A stretch of DNA of 64,000 nt, taken from assembly GCA_965234545.1 (NCBI GenBank), contig OZ248348.1, positions 496,001 to 560,000 on the forward strand. Direction: 5' to 3'. Positions 52,001-64,000 of the stretch are shown here, piece by piece; within the stretch, counting starts at the first letter, position 1; every line of letters starts with the position of its first letter. This stretch comes from Methylotenera sp965234545. Its GTDB lineage: Bacteria > Pseudomonadota > Gammaproteobacteria > Burkholderiales > Methylophilaceae. The position numbers were made by a program, and so were the translations under genes. The notes beneath the pieces are model-generated. The model was given only the letters and a program-made list of their open reading frames with translations, made no database searches and was not told the DNA's origin.

Positions 52001-53771
52001 GTATTTTCAGCCCATTTCTAAATCTCAGCATGTGATGGCAACCCCGGCGGCCTCTTCAAACAATCATTTTCTACGCCTGTGGTCGTATGCCAGGTTGCAC
52101 TTATTGGTCTGCCTCTTGGGTGTAATGGCGCTGATCTTGCTCGCCTTTAGCAATACGGCTTTCTTGGTCCTCATAAAGCATGTCACCGACGAAGGCTTTG
52201 TCAAACAGTCGGCCAACAACCTCGCTTACTTGCCTTTGCTGCTGTTTGCATTATTGGCCCTACGGGCGCTATCCGGTTTTGCGGCCAATTTTTCCATGCG
52301 CTGGTTGGCGCGTCGTGTCGTGGCCGACCTGCGTTTGGATGTGTTTAGGCAGCTCATGCGTTTGCCGCTTGGTTTTTATGATCAAGCAGCCAATGGCAAG
52401 CTGGTGTCTAAGTTGGTTAATGATGTTGAGCAGATGGCCAATGCCGCCACCAAATCCACGCTGACCATAATTAGAGATAGCCTCACGGCCATAGGTATCA
52501 TGGCGTATATGCTCTATTTGGATTGGCGGTTGACGCTGATTTTTGTTTTGTTGGCGCCTCTGATGGCGGCCTGCTTGAAAACCATGGCGCCGCAGTTGCG
52601 CGATGCCGGTCGAGAGGTGCAGTCTAGCCTAGGTGACATGACCCAAGTGGCTCAGGAAGCCATTGCCGGCCAGCGCGTGGTCAAGATATTCGCCGGGCAA
52701 AATTACGAAAACGAACGTTACGCCAAAGCCGTCATTAACAACCGACGCTTGCAAACGCGTTTGGCGCGCCTAGCTGGTATAAATAGCATGGTGGTCGAGT
52801 TGTTGGCCGCCGTTTCCTTGGGCTTGGTGGTGTATTACGCCATAGGCAAATTCAGTGCAGGTGAGTTTGCGGCATTTGTTGGCGCGCTATTGATGCTCAT
52901 CGCCCCTATTAAAAATTTAACGGCCATGAACGAGGACGTGCAGCTGGCGCTAGCGGCTGCGCAAAGTGTTTTCGCTTTAGTTGATTTGGATCCGGAACAA
53001 GAAGACGGACAGCCTATGCCGCATCGCACAAAAGGGCAGATCGAGTTTAAAGACGTGCTGTTGGCCTACCCGAACACCAAGCGACCTGCATTAAACCGGA
53101 TTAGCTTTAGCATTAAGCCGGGCGAAAGGTTGGCATTGGTAGGGCGTTCCGGTGGCGGAAAAACCAGTCTAATAAATTTGTTACCCAGGTTTTATGAATT
53201 GCAGCAAGGGCAGGTGCTGTTGGACGGTATAGACATGCGTGATTTGGCTTTGGCGGATTTGCGCCAGCAGTTCTCCTTGGTCAGTCAAGATGTGATTTTA
53301 TTTAACGATACGGTGTTTAACAACATTGCTTATGGTTTGTTGGGCAACGCCAGTGAGGCGGACGTGATTGCTGCCGCCAAGGCTGCGCATGCATGGGAAT
53401 TTATAGAGCAACTGCCAAATGGCTTGCAACAAGAATTGGGTGACCGAGGTTTGCAATTGTCCGGTGGGCAGCGCCAACGCATCGCTATTGCCCGAGCCAT
53501 TTTAAAAAATGCGCCTATCTTGCTGCTGGATGAGGCTACCTCAGCCTTGGATAGCGAATCAGAACAGCATGTGCAACAGGCGCTGGACAGTTTGATGCAG
53601 AATCGCACCAGCATCGTCATCGCCCATCGCTTGAGCACCATAGAAAATGCCGATCGCATTATGGTGATGGAGCAGGGGGAAGTGGTTGAAATTGGCACGC
53701 ACCAAGCTTTGCTTGAGCAAGCCGGGCATTATGCCAAGCTTTACCAAAAGCAATTTGCTGTGCAGGCCTAA
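51996..53771 (+). CDS. msbA: Lipid A/LPS flippase MsbA
   Basis: A 591-residue half-transporter. Six helices in the N-terminal domain (about 30-320) precede the ABC ATPase, which has Walker A VGRSGGGKTSLINLL near 390, signature LSGGQRQRIAIARAI near 490 and Walker B ILLLDEATSALD. It flips core lipid A across the inner membrane. An ATG at 52035 is an alternative start that would drop 13 residues. It is followed by lpxK as in many Gram-negatives. Confidence 0.94.
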   Translation: MAYFQPISKSQHVMATPAASSNNHFLRLWSYARLHLLVCLLGVMALILLAFSNTAFLVLIKHVTDEGFVKQSANNLAYLPLLLFALLALRALSGFAANFSMRWLARRVVADLRLDVFRQLMRLPLGFYDQAANGKLVSKLVNDVEQMANAATKSTLTIIRDSLTAIGIMAYMLYLDWRLTLIFVLLAPLMAACLKTMAPQLRDAGREVQSSLGDMTQVAQEAIAGQRVVKIFAGQNYENERYAKAVINNRRLQTRLARLAGINSMVVELLAAVSLGLVVYYAIGKFSAGEFAAFVGALLMLIAPIKNLTAMNEDVQLALAAAQSVFALVDLDPEQEDGQPMPHRTKGQIEFKDVLLAYPNTKRPALNRISFSIKPGERLALVGRSGGGKTSLINLLPRFYELQQGQVLLDGIDMRDLALADLRQQFSLVSQDVILFNDTVFNNIAYGLLGNASEADVIAAAKAAHAWEFIEQLPNGLQQELGDRGLQLSGGQRQRIAIARAILKNAPILLLDEATSALDSESEQHVQQALDSLMQNRTSIVIAHRLSTIENADRIMVMEQGEVVEIGTHQALLEQAGHYAKLYQKQFAVQA

Positions 53772-53793
53772 GTATGGCCAGGCTTGGGCTTAA

Positions 53794-54804
53794 ATGAAGG
53801 ACTGGTTGCAGAAACAATGGCAAGTCCGCTCGTCTTGGCAGTGTGTGTTGTTGCCGCTGGCCTGTATTTTTATGGGCTTGGTGGCTCTAAGAAAAGCCAT
53901 GTACAGGCTGGGCTTGTTAAAAAGCAGCCGATTAAGCGTGCCGTTGGTTGTGGTGGGGAACATCAGCGTTGGCGGAACCGGTAAGACTCCGCTGGTTATT
54001 TACTTGGCTCAGCAATTGCAAGCGGCTGGATTGAAGCCTGGCGTTATTAGCCGTGGCTATGGTGGTAAGCAGCAAGCCGCCACCCCGGTATACGCTGACA
54101 GCAACCCTAGCTTGGTTGGTGATGAGCCGGTCTTGATTGCGCAACGCACGGCATGCCCGGTCTTTGTGGGAAACAATAAAGTACAGCTTGGGCAAGCTTT
54201 GCTGCAGGCTAATCCGCAGTGCAACGTGATTATCAGTGACGACGGTTTGCAGCATTACGCCTTGCAACGAGACGTGGAAATTGCCACAGTCGATGCCACA
54301 CGCCCATTTGGTAATTTTCGATTGCTGCCGGCCGGGCCTTTACGCGAGAAGGTAGCTAGACTCAAGCAGGTGGATGCGGTGGTGGTGAGTGGCCATCAGT
54401 CTGGAGAGTTAACTGGCATTGGCTTATCGCGCTGCTTTACCATGACCTTGCATGGGGATTTGTTTTATTCCCTAGATCGCTCACAAGCGCCCAGGTCGGC
54501 CAAGGAATTTCAGGATAAAAATACAGTGGCGATTGCGGGCATAGGCAAGCCGCAACGTTATTTTGATCAGCTCGCTGCTTTGGGGCTACAATTTGAGCCT
54601 AGGGCCTATCCTGATCATCATGCGTTTAGCGCTGCCGATTTTGCACAACTGGCAGGCAAGACTATATTGATGACGGAGAAAGATGCGGTTAAATGCGCCG
54701 CCTATTCAGGATTGGATGCCTGGTACTTACCCGTGACAGCCTCGGTTAGCAGTTCGGCTGACCTGGATTTTATTTCCTTTATATTGCAAAAGTTGAGAAG
54801 TTGA
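53794..54804 (+). CDS. lpxK: Tetraacyldisaccharide 4'-kinase LpxK
   Basis: A 336-residue kinase that phosphorylates the 4' position of the lipid A precursor. An N-terminal membrane helix (about 12-33) precedes the P-loop VVGNISVGGTGKTPLVIYLAQQL near residue 52. The GDEPVLIAQRT and DDGLQHYALQRD segments are typical. It lies 22 bases after msbA and one base before the Trm112-like gene. Confidence 0.95.
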   Translation: MKDWLQKQWQVRSSWQCVLLPLACIFMGLVALRKAMYRLGLLKSSRLSVPLVVVGNISVGGTGKTPLVIYLAQQLQAAGLKPGVISRGYGGKQQAATPVYADSNPSLVGDEPVLIAQRTACPVFVGNNKVQLGQALLQANPQCNVIISDDGLQHYALQRDVEIATVDATRPFGNFRLLPAGPLREKVARLKQVDAVVVSGHQSGELTGIGLSRCFTMTLHGDLFYSLDRSQAPRSAKEFQDKNTVAIAGIGKPQRYFDQLAALGLQFEPRAYPDHHAFSAADFAQLAGKTILMTEKDAVKCAAYSGLDAWYLPVTASVSSSADLDFISFILQKLRS

Positions 54805-54805
54805 T

Positions 54806-54988
54806 ATGGATGCCAAGTTGTTGCAAATATTAGTTTGCCCTGTGACCAAAGGTCCTCTGACCTTGAATAAAGCCAGCAATGAGCTTATTTCCAAGTCGGC
54901 TAGGCTCGCCTACCCGATTAAAGATGGCATACCGGTCTTGTTGGAAGAAGAGGCGCGTAAATTAACGGATGACGAAGCGCTTGGCTAA
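54806..54988 (+). CDS. ycaR: Trm112/YcaR family small protein
   Basis: A 60-residue protein of the Trm112 family. It starts MDAKLLQILVCPVTKGPL and ends with the AYPIKDGIPVLLEEEAR signature. Only one of the family's usual zinc cysteines is left (CPVTK), as in E. coli YcaR. It sits between lpxK and kdsB, the conserved lpxK-ycaR-kdsB order. Confidence 0.93.
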   Translation: MDAKLLQILVCPVTKGPLTLNKASNELISKSARLAYPIKDGIPVLLEEEARKLTDDEALG

Positions 54989-55742
54989 TGCGCTGGATAC
55001 GGTCAGCACACTGTCGTTTAATGTGTTGATCCCGGCGCGTTATGACAGCGTTAGGTTGCCAGGCAAGCCGCTGCTTGATATTGCTGGCAAGCCCATGGTG
55101 GTTAGGGTGGCTGAGCGTGCTGCCTTAAGTGGCGCAAAACACGTGATGGTTGCTACCGATGATGACCGTATCATGCAGGCGGTAAAGCAGCATGGCTTTG
55201 ACGCTTGCATGACGCAAGCTAAGCACTTGAGTGGTACCGATCGCATTGCTGAGTTGGCCATGCAGCAAGGGTGGTCGGATGAGAGCATAGTGCTTAACGT
55301 GCAAGGTGATGAGCCATTGATATCGCCGACTTTGATAGCTGAGGTGGCGAATCAATTAAATAACGATCATACGGCAGCGATGGCCACTGCTTGCTATGCC
55401 ATTAACAATGAGGCCGATTTTCGAAACCCAAATGTGGTGAAGCTTGTGCTGGATGACCAGGGCCATGCGATGAATTTTAGTCGCGAACCCATTTCTAGTA
55501 GCAGCCCCTTTAGAACATACAGGCATGTTGGCATTTACGCGTACAGGGTTAAGTTTTTAAAACTGTTTACCAGCCTAGCTCAATCAGCATTAGAAAAAAC
55601 GGAAGCATTGGAGCAATTGCGAGCCCTGCATTACGGTTACAAGATTGCTGTTCATGTGAGCAGTCAGGCGCCCGCCACTGGGGTGGATACCATGGAAGAC
55701 CTTGTTGCAGTGCGTACCCGTTTCCAATCTCAGCAGAGCTAA
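54969..55742 (+). CDS. kdsB: CMP-KDO synthetase (3-deoxy-manno-octulosonate cytidylyltransferase)
   Basis: A 257-residue nucleotidyltransferase that activates KDO for LPS core assembly. The N-terminal VLIPARYDSVRLPGKPLLDIAGKPM is diagnostic. VLNVQGDEPLI lies near residue 100, and a late ATGVDTMEDL marks the C-terminus. The ATG at 54969 overlaps the preceding gene by 20 bases; homologs begin close to the FNVLIPAR segment, so about 15 N-terminal residues may not be native. Confidence 0.94.
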   Translation: MTKRLANALDTVSTLSFNVLIPARYDSVRLPGKPLLDIAGKPMVVRVAERAALSGAKHVMVATDDDRIMQAVKQHGFDACMTQAKHLSGTDRIAELAMQQGWSDESIVLNVQGDEPLISPTLIAEVANQLNNDHTAAMATACYAINNEADFRNPNVVKLVLDDQGHAMNFSREPISSSSPFRTYRHVGIYAYRVKFLKLFTSLAQSALEKTEALEQLRALHYGYKIAVHVSSQAPATGVDTMEDLVAVRTRFQSQQS

Positions 55743-55797
55743 CGCACTAAATGCCCAAGTGCTTTAATTAATCCAGCAAAGAAAGCGCTAAATGACC

Positions 55798-55826
55798 TTG
55801 CGCTAAATAGCTAGGTTTGCTATAGT
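55798..55826 (+). promoter_or_regulatory. Promoter of the initiator tRNA gene
   Basis: A TTGCGC -35 and a TATAGT -10 are spaced by exactly 17 bases and end 33 bases before the tRNA. The -35 overlaps one of two direct repeats GCGCTAAAT (55785-55793 and 55800-55808). Confidence 0.6.
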
Positions 55827-55859
55827 CTCACCTCTCGACGGCACCAATGTCGAATCGGA

Positions 55860-55936
55860 CGCGGGATGGAGCAGTCTGGCAGCTCGTCGGGCTCATAACC
55901 CGAAGGTCACAGGTTCAAATCCTGTTCCCGCAACCA
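55860..55936 (+). tRNA. tRNA-fMet (initiator, anticodon CAT)
   Basis: A 77-nt cloverleaf with the encoded CCA end. The C1-A72 mismatch at the top of the acceptor stem and the three GC pairs of the anticodon stem (GGG...CCC) are the initiator hallmarks. The anticodon CAT is at 55894-55896. It lies 475 bases upstream of the 16S gene. Confidence 0.95.
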
Positions 55937-55952
55937 ACAATTCAATGTGCAT

Positions 55953-55976
55953 TTTGCTTCGATAAATTGAAGCAAA
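55953..55976 (+). terminator. Hairpin after tRNA-fMet, possible terminator or processing site
   Basis: TTTGCTTC pairs perfectly with GAAGCAAA around an 8-base loop. The following bases are A-rich, not T-rich, so it fits 3' processing of the tRNA precursor as well as termination. Confidence 0.4.
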
Positions 55977-56017
55977 TATACAATCAATAATAAATACGAA
56001 TCAAATCAAATTTATCA

Positions 56018-56045
56018 TTGACGGGTCTTAAAAGGTCTGTATAAT
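56018..56045 (+). promoter_or_regulatory. rRNA operon promoter (P1-like)
   Basis: TTGACG (56018-56023), a 16-base spacer and a perfect TATAAT (56040-56045) are followed by a GC-rich discriminator GCGC, which is typical of stringently controlled rrn promoters. The upstream AT-rich tract could be an UP element. Confidence 0.85.
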
Positions 56046-56109
56046 GCGCACCTCGTTAACGCAAAGCGTTAGCGAATGACTGTAAGAAACGCTGTTTTTT
56101 CGGTCCTTA

Positions 56110-56120
56110 GTTCTTTAACA
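56110..56120 (+). promoter_or_regulatory. boxA antitermination element in rrn leader
   Basis: GTTCTTTAACA matches the boxA consensus bound by NusB-S10. A second copy lies in the 16S-23S spacer at 58281-58292. Confidence 0.75.
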
Positions 56121-56125
56121 ATTTA

Positions 56126-56141
56126 ACAACTGATAAGTGTG
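56126..56141 (+). other. 16S rRNA processing stem, 5' arm
   Basis: ACAACTGATAAGTGTG is perfectly complementary over 16 bases to 57976-57991, beyond the 16S 3' end. Together they form the RNase III stem enclosing 16S. Confidence 0.85.
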
Positions 56142-56410
56142 GGTGCTTGTGGTTGAGGCAAGTTGGCATAGACGCCATTACCTTGTTGCAGATGGATTTA
56201 TCCGTTTGCGATTTAACGTGGTGGTTTGGTTTATGTTGACCTCAGAAAACAAGTGCTTACACTTAAATTTATGACAAATATGTATAGCTCCTTAGTAATA
56301 AGGGGCACACAGACCTTGAAATGAATTTGAGTCACTTACCTTGAATAAGGGTAAGTAAAGCAAAAGCGAAATACCACCTCGAAAGAGGAAAAAGTAATAG
56401 TCATACATTA

Positions 56411-57950
<1,540 letters not shown>

Positions 57951-58017
57951 GAGATAGACCGATTCTGCAAGCATTCACACTTATCAGTTGTTAGACCAAA
58001 GCAACATCAAAGAAAGC

Positions 58018-58094
58018 GGGTCTGTAGCTCAGCTGGTTAGAGCACCGTCTTGATAAGGCGGGGGTCGATGGTTCGAGTCCATCCAGACCCACCA
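58018..58094 (+). tRNA. tRNA-Ile (anticodon GAT)
   Basis: A 77-nt tRNA with encoded CCA. The GGGTCTG/CAGACCC acceptor stem pairs fully, and the anticodon GAT is at 58052-58054. It is in the 16S-23S spacer. Confidence 0.97.
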
Positions 58095-58122
58095 GATTCC
58101 ATAGTAAACCTGTTAGACAAAT

Positions 58123-58198
58123 GGGGGATTAGCTCAGCTGGGAGAGCACCTGCTTTGCAAGCAGGGGGTCGTCGGTTCGATCCCGACATTCTCCACCA
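58123..58198 (+). tRNA. tRNA-Ala (anticodon TGC)
   Basis: A 76-nt tRNA with encoded CCA. The acceptor stem GGGGGAT/ATTCTCC pairs with two G-U pairs, and the anticodon TGC is at 58156-58158. It lies 28 bases after tRNA-Ile. CAACATCAAAG (58002-58012) and CTTTGATGTTG (58203-58213) form a perfect stem enclosing both tRNAs. Confidence 0.97.
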
Positions 58199-58625
58199 AT
58201 TACTTTGATGTTGTGACGATAGTCAGAAGTTAGAAGCAAGAGCTTAGAAATGAGTGTTTGCTTCTAGTTTTTAACTAGACTGTTCTTTAACAAAATGGAA
58301 GAAGTAAAGTGAGCACATGCCTTTGTGATGAGGGTGTGTGTTCAAATGGGTAGTAATTGATTGCAAAATCGAAACATTTTGCTTTGTTTAGTTCCGGTTA
58401 GATAGTGTAGTGAATGTTAGCGATAACGTTTACACACGAAATAACCTAGAAATAAATGAAACAAAAAAACCATCTCAATCTGTACAACCTTGCAGGTTGA
58501 GAAAAGTTGCTTTAGAAACACCTATAGCTGACGTACTCATGCGTTGTGGGATCTGAATATAAGGCTCATCTAGCCAGCTTACGCTGACTGATGCGGCTAA
58601 AAAGGGTTCAGGTTTTAAAGTTATA
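58199..58625 (+). other. tRNA-Ala to 23S spacer, no gene
   Basis: The spacer holds a hairpin TAGAAGCAA/TTGCTTCTA (58231-58266), the adjoining CTAGTT-TTT-AACTAG hairpin (58264-58278), boxA (58281-58292), and the 5' arms of two 23S processing stems (58286-58309 and 58605-58633). The latter is complementary to 61511-61539 with one G-U and one mismatch in 29. Confidence 0.75.
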
Positions 58626-61518
<2,893 letters not shown>

Positions 61519-61789
61519 TATAACCTTAAAACTTGAACCTGAGTGCACGATAAGTGTGATTTAGGTGACAGTGGTGGGTGTTTTAAAAGTGACTTAGGTT
61601 AAGACATTGTAATCAAAGAACGCCATTACTCTTTACTTCTTCTGTTTGTTAAAAGCTGCATTGATTCCTTTTTAGAAAGTGAATGAATGCAAGTTTAAGA
61701 CGCTGATTCCATGCAAATGGGATTGAGCGCACAGCATATCTGCTTGTGAGCCTTTGTGAAAAGCTAAGGGTCATGAGTGTTACCGGTTA
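61519..61789 (+). other. 23S-5S spacer
   Basis: No gene. It holds the 3' arms of the 23S processing stems: 61511-61539, and an outer CTTTACTTCTTC segment (61631-61653) largely complementary to 58286-58309. Confidence 0.7.
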
Positions 61790-61906
61790 TGCTTGGCGGC
61801 CATAGCGGTTTGGACCCACCCCTTCCCATCTCGAACAGGGCCGTGAAACGAACCAGCGCCAATGATAGTATGCTTCTTGCATGCGAAAGTAGGTCACTGC
61901 CAAGCT
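61790..61906 (+). rRNA. rrf: 5S ribosomal RNA
   Basis: About 117 nt. The terminal helix TGCTTGGCGGC/..CTGCCAAGC, the CCCATCTCGAACAG loop and the GAAAGTAGGTC-type segment near the 3' end are characteristic. The ends are set by terminal pairing and may be off by one or two bases. Confidence 0.95.
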
Positions 61907-61937
61907 ATTTATACAGACTGCCCTAGTGCAGTCGGCT

Positions 61938-61972
61938 AAACCCCCTCTATGAAAATAGCGGGGGTTTTTAGT
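61938..61972 (+). terminator. Terminator of the rRNA operon
   Basis: AAACCCCC pairs with GGGGGTTT, with an inner CTAT-GAAA-ATAG hairpin, followed by T-rich TTTTTAGTTTT. It is a strong intrinsic terminator, 32 bases after 5S. Confidence 0.94.
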
Positions 61973-61989
61973 TTTACGGATGGGTGGGT

Positions 61990-63450
61990 TTAGGACGCGT
62001 TGATTACGCTGTGTAACATCTCTAAGCCAAATCCAACGCCAAAGCCATTAGTGTCAGCCATAATGGCGCCTAAGCCGCCTTTGCGGTTGGCTGAAGATAG
62101 GTCTACGTGCAGCCATGGCACATCGTTCTCTATGAATCGTCCCAGGAATCGAGCAGCATGAATGTGGTCTGCGCCACCGTCCAATGTGCATTGCTTAATG
62201 TCGGCGATGTCGCTGTCTAGATCTGCTTCGTAATCCTCGTCAAATGGGAAGGCGTGCACACGTTCGCCTGCCTTGTTGCCTGCGCCCACTGCCTTGCATG
62301 CCAATTCGGGACGGTTGCTGATTACCCCGCTCATTCTATCGCCTAGGGCTGAAATCATGCTGCCGGTTAAGGTTGCAAAATCCATCATAAATTCTGGTTT
62401 TTCACGGCTAGCTAGCGTCAGCGTGTCGGCTAGCACCATGCGGCCCTCAGCATCCGTGTGGACTATCTCTATGCTGGTGCCATTGAGTGAGGTGACCACG
62501 TCATTTTGTTTATAGGCTAATGGGCCGATGTGGTTTTGCGCGATGGCTAACCAACAATCAATTCGGGCCGGTATCTGCTGTTGGCTGGCCGCTAAAAGTA
62601 TGCCTAGCGCAACGGCTGATCCATTCATGTCTTCGTGCATGCCTTGCATGTATTTGGCCGGTTTAAGGTTGTGGCCACCGGTATCAAAGCAAATGCCTTT
62701 ACCCACTAATGCTATGTGCTTGGATGCATTGCTTGGCTGGTAGCTCAAACGCACGATCGCCGCATCCTGGGGGTCGCTGCCTTGACCAACAGCATAAAAC
62801 GCGCCGGCGCCCATTTTTTTAAGGGAGGCCATGTCGAACTCTTGATGTGACCAGCCCATTTCTTTTGCTAACAAGGCAATCTTCTGCCGGTATAGGCTAG
62901 GCGTAAGTTCGTTAGGTGGAGTCACTGTTAATTGCCGGCACAGTGCATTGCCGGCTACGCGCGCATTCACGTAATCGTAATTATGCGTAGCTTGATAACC
63001 ATGTAGGCTAACTTTAGTTAAGGGCTTATGCTCATTTTTAGCCTTTTTGCTAGGCAGTGCCACGCTGTTGGCGGTCGCCACGTAATAGGCTGCGCAGGCA
63101 TTGGCCTCTTTGTTTTCTTCGTCACCAAATACGCAAATAGCCAGTTCAGTAGCATGCTCATCTAGCAAAGGTTTCATGGCTTTTCTTAATAGGCTATGCC
63201 GTTGAAAAACCGTTAGATTTTCTTTTAATAGCACAAAACACGCTAGGCTATTGTTGGGTAAATCCACCGCTACAGGCGTCTTATTTAAGTCTTGGTATTC
63301 GCTGCCCATGCGTTTTAGCTTTGCTTGCAAGTTGTCGACAAAAGGCAGGTTCGTTGGCACCTCTTCTGACATAATGAAAAGTATGTGTTTTTCAGAATTT
63401 AGCGTTCTTTCACTGCATATCTCTGCATTTTGAATTAACTTTACCGACAT
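61990..63450 (-). CDS. M17-family leucyl aminopeptidase
   Basis: A 486-residue cytosolic metallopeptidase. The metal-binding VGKGICFDTGG (Lys and Asp), HEDMNGSA (Asp) and HTDAEGRMVLAD (Asp, Glu and catalytic Arg) segments are all present, so it should be active. It is more divergent than classical PepA: GGISLKP is GGHNLKP and MKxDM is MHEDM. The N-terminal half shows only weak family similarity by eye. It is transcribed towards the rrn terminator. Substrate range is unknown. Confidence 0.85.
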   Translation of the reverse strand: MSVKLIQNAEICSERTLNSEKHILFIMSEEVPTNLPFVDNLQAKLKRMGSEYQDLNKTPVAVDLPNNSLACFVLLKENLTVFQRHSLLRKAMKPLLDEHATELAICVFGDEENKEANACAAYYVATANSVALPSKKAKNEHKPLTKVSLHGYQATHNYDYVNARVAGNALCRQLTVTPPNELTPSLYRQKIALLAKEMGWSHQEFDMASLKKMGAGAFYAVGQGSDPQDAAIVRLSYQPSNASKHIALVGKGICFDTGGHNLKPAKYMQGMHEDMNGSAVALGILLAASQQQIPARIDCWLAIAQNHIGPLAYKQNDVVTSLNGTSIEIVHTDAEGRMVLADTLTLASREKPEFMMDFATLTGSMISALGDRMSGVISNRPELACKAVGAGNKAGERVHAFPFDEDYEADLDSDIADIKQCTLDGGADHIHAARFLGRFIENDVPWLHVDLSSANRKGGLGAIMADTNGFGVGFGLEMLHSVINAS

Positions 63451-63685
63451 TTTTAATTTCCTAACTCTTATATAAGATGTATTACAAATCTAGCAAATCT
63501 CGCAAAATGAGCGCTTGCAAACTACGGTTTAACTTGACCAAAATGGCTAAAAAAGCCACACTAACACCTAGATTAAACGAACATTCATGATTGCTCTTTT
63601 AATAGAACATTCTAATTCACGTTTAGTTGCGTTCGTATGATTTAAATTATACGCGTAGCAACCACAACACGGAGATATCTCACGC

Positions 63686-64000
63686 ATGGCAACAAATCAA
63701 CAAGCTAAGGGTTTGACTGAAACGGATTCACAGGAAACGCAGGAGTGGTTGGATGCGCTGACTGCTGTTATCGATAATGAAGGCACCGAGCGTGCCCATT
63801 TCTTACTCGAAGCGATGATAGATAAGGCCCGCCGTTCTGGTAGTAACTTGCCTTATAACGCCACTACCGCATACGTGAATACCATTCCTACGCACTTGCA
63901 ACAACGCTTGCCAGGTAACCCGGAAATGGAACGCCGCATTCGTGCCTTGGTTCGTTGGAATGCCATCATGACCGTGTTGCGTGCCAATGAAAAATCCCCG
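63686..64000 (+). CDS. aceE: Pyruvate dehydrogenase E1 component AceE (N-terminal part)
   Basis: The first 105 residues of the homodimeric pyruvate dehydrogenase E1, cut by the right window edge. The segment QEWLDALTAVIDNEGTERAHFLLEAMIDKARRSG and the following NTIPTHLQQRLPGNPEMERRIRALVRWNAIMTVLRANE are the well-known AceE N-terminus. GGAG (63671-63674) precedes the ATG. aceF and lpd would be expected downstream, outside the window. Confidence 0.93.
   Translation, partial: MATNQQAKGLTETDSQETQEWLDALTAVIDNEGTERAHFLLEAMIDKARRSGSNLPYNATTAYVNTIPTHLQQRLPGNPEMERRIRALVRWNAIMTVLRANEKSP

Larger units (their letters stand above)
55937..56410 (+). other. rRNA operon leader region, no gene
   Basis: This 474-base gap has no coding frame with support. 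It contains a hairpin (55953-55976), an AT-rich stretch that may act as an UP element (about 55983-56017), the P1 promoter, boxA (56110-56120) and the 5' arm of the 16S processing stem (56126-56141). Confidence 0.75.

Overview
The window is a stretch of bacterial core chromosome at roughly 50% GC. It most likely comes from a betaproteobacterium. The basis is the 16S/23S rRNA sequence, an Ile/Ala tRNA pair in the rRNA spacer, homodimeric-type aceE, and gene orders shared with both Pseudomonas and Burkholderia-type genomes. I cannot name a genus. An MxaD-like periplasmic protein next to a YVTN propeller hints at alcohol oxidation or methylotrophy, but does not prove it. No phage, insertion sequence, CRISPR array, toxin-antitoxin locus or defence island was found.

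Layout, left to right. 1-4948: cell-wall recycling (amgK, murU), pepP and two ubiquinone flavin hydroxylases. 4995-8717: dsbC converging on pilC-pilB. 8855-14146: icd, rluE, a glutamine amidotransferase, aroC, a small DUF465 gene behind an FNR-like promoter, and an MFS transporter. 14163-18845: a leftward isoprenoid/folate operon (esterase-xseB-ispA-dxs-folE2). 18993-23528: a CHASE2 adenylate cyclase converging on pilA, then the SRPBCC and YVTN periplasmic proteins. 23617-32592: rppH, psd, the ilvB-ilvH-ilvC operon, nadC, a GST, mnmA, a Nudix hydrolase and maf. 32655-38244: rng, a dynamin-like GTPase, yggT, proC and yggS. 38367-46271: pilT-pilU, then a long leftward run ribE-ribBX-yqgE-ruvX-pyrR-pyrB-pyrX. 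46366-55742: lolC-lolD-comEC-exbB-exbD-msbA-lpxK-ycaR-kdsB, an envelope and LPS export block. 55860-61972: initiator tRNA and a complete rRNA operon (16S, tRNA-Ile, tRNA-Ala, 23S, 5S) with promoter, boxA elements, processing stems and terminator. 61990-64000: an M17 aminopeptidase and the start of aceE.

Type IV pilus genes are scattered over four sites (pilBC, pilA, pilTU, and comEC for DNA uptake). Together they suggest twitching motility and natural transformation. Two enzymes in the pyr/rib block carry degenerate domains: PyrX lacks the dihydroorotase His ligands, and the C-terminal half of RibBX lacks the GTP cyclohydrolase II zinc cysteines. PilU lacks the Walker B glutamate. These non-catalytic relatives, plus the predicted FNR-class promoter at 12564-12605, are the most notable observations. 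No clearly new multigene system was recognised.
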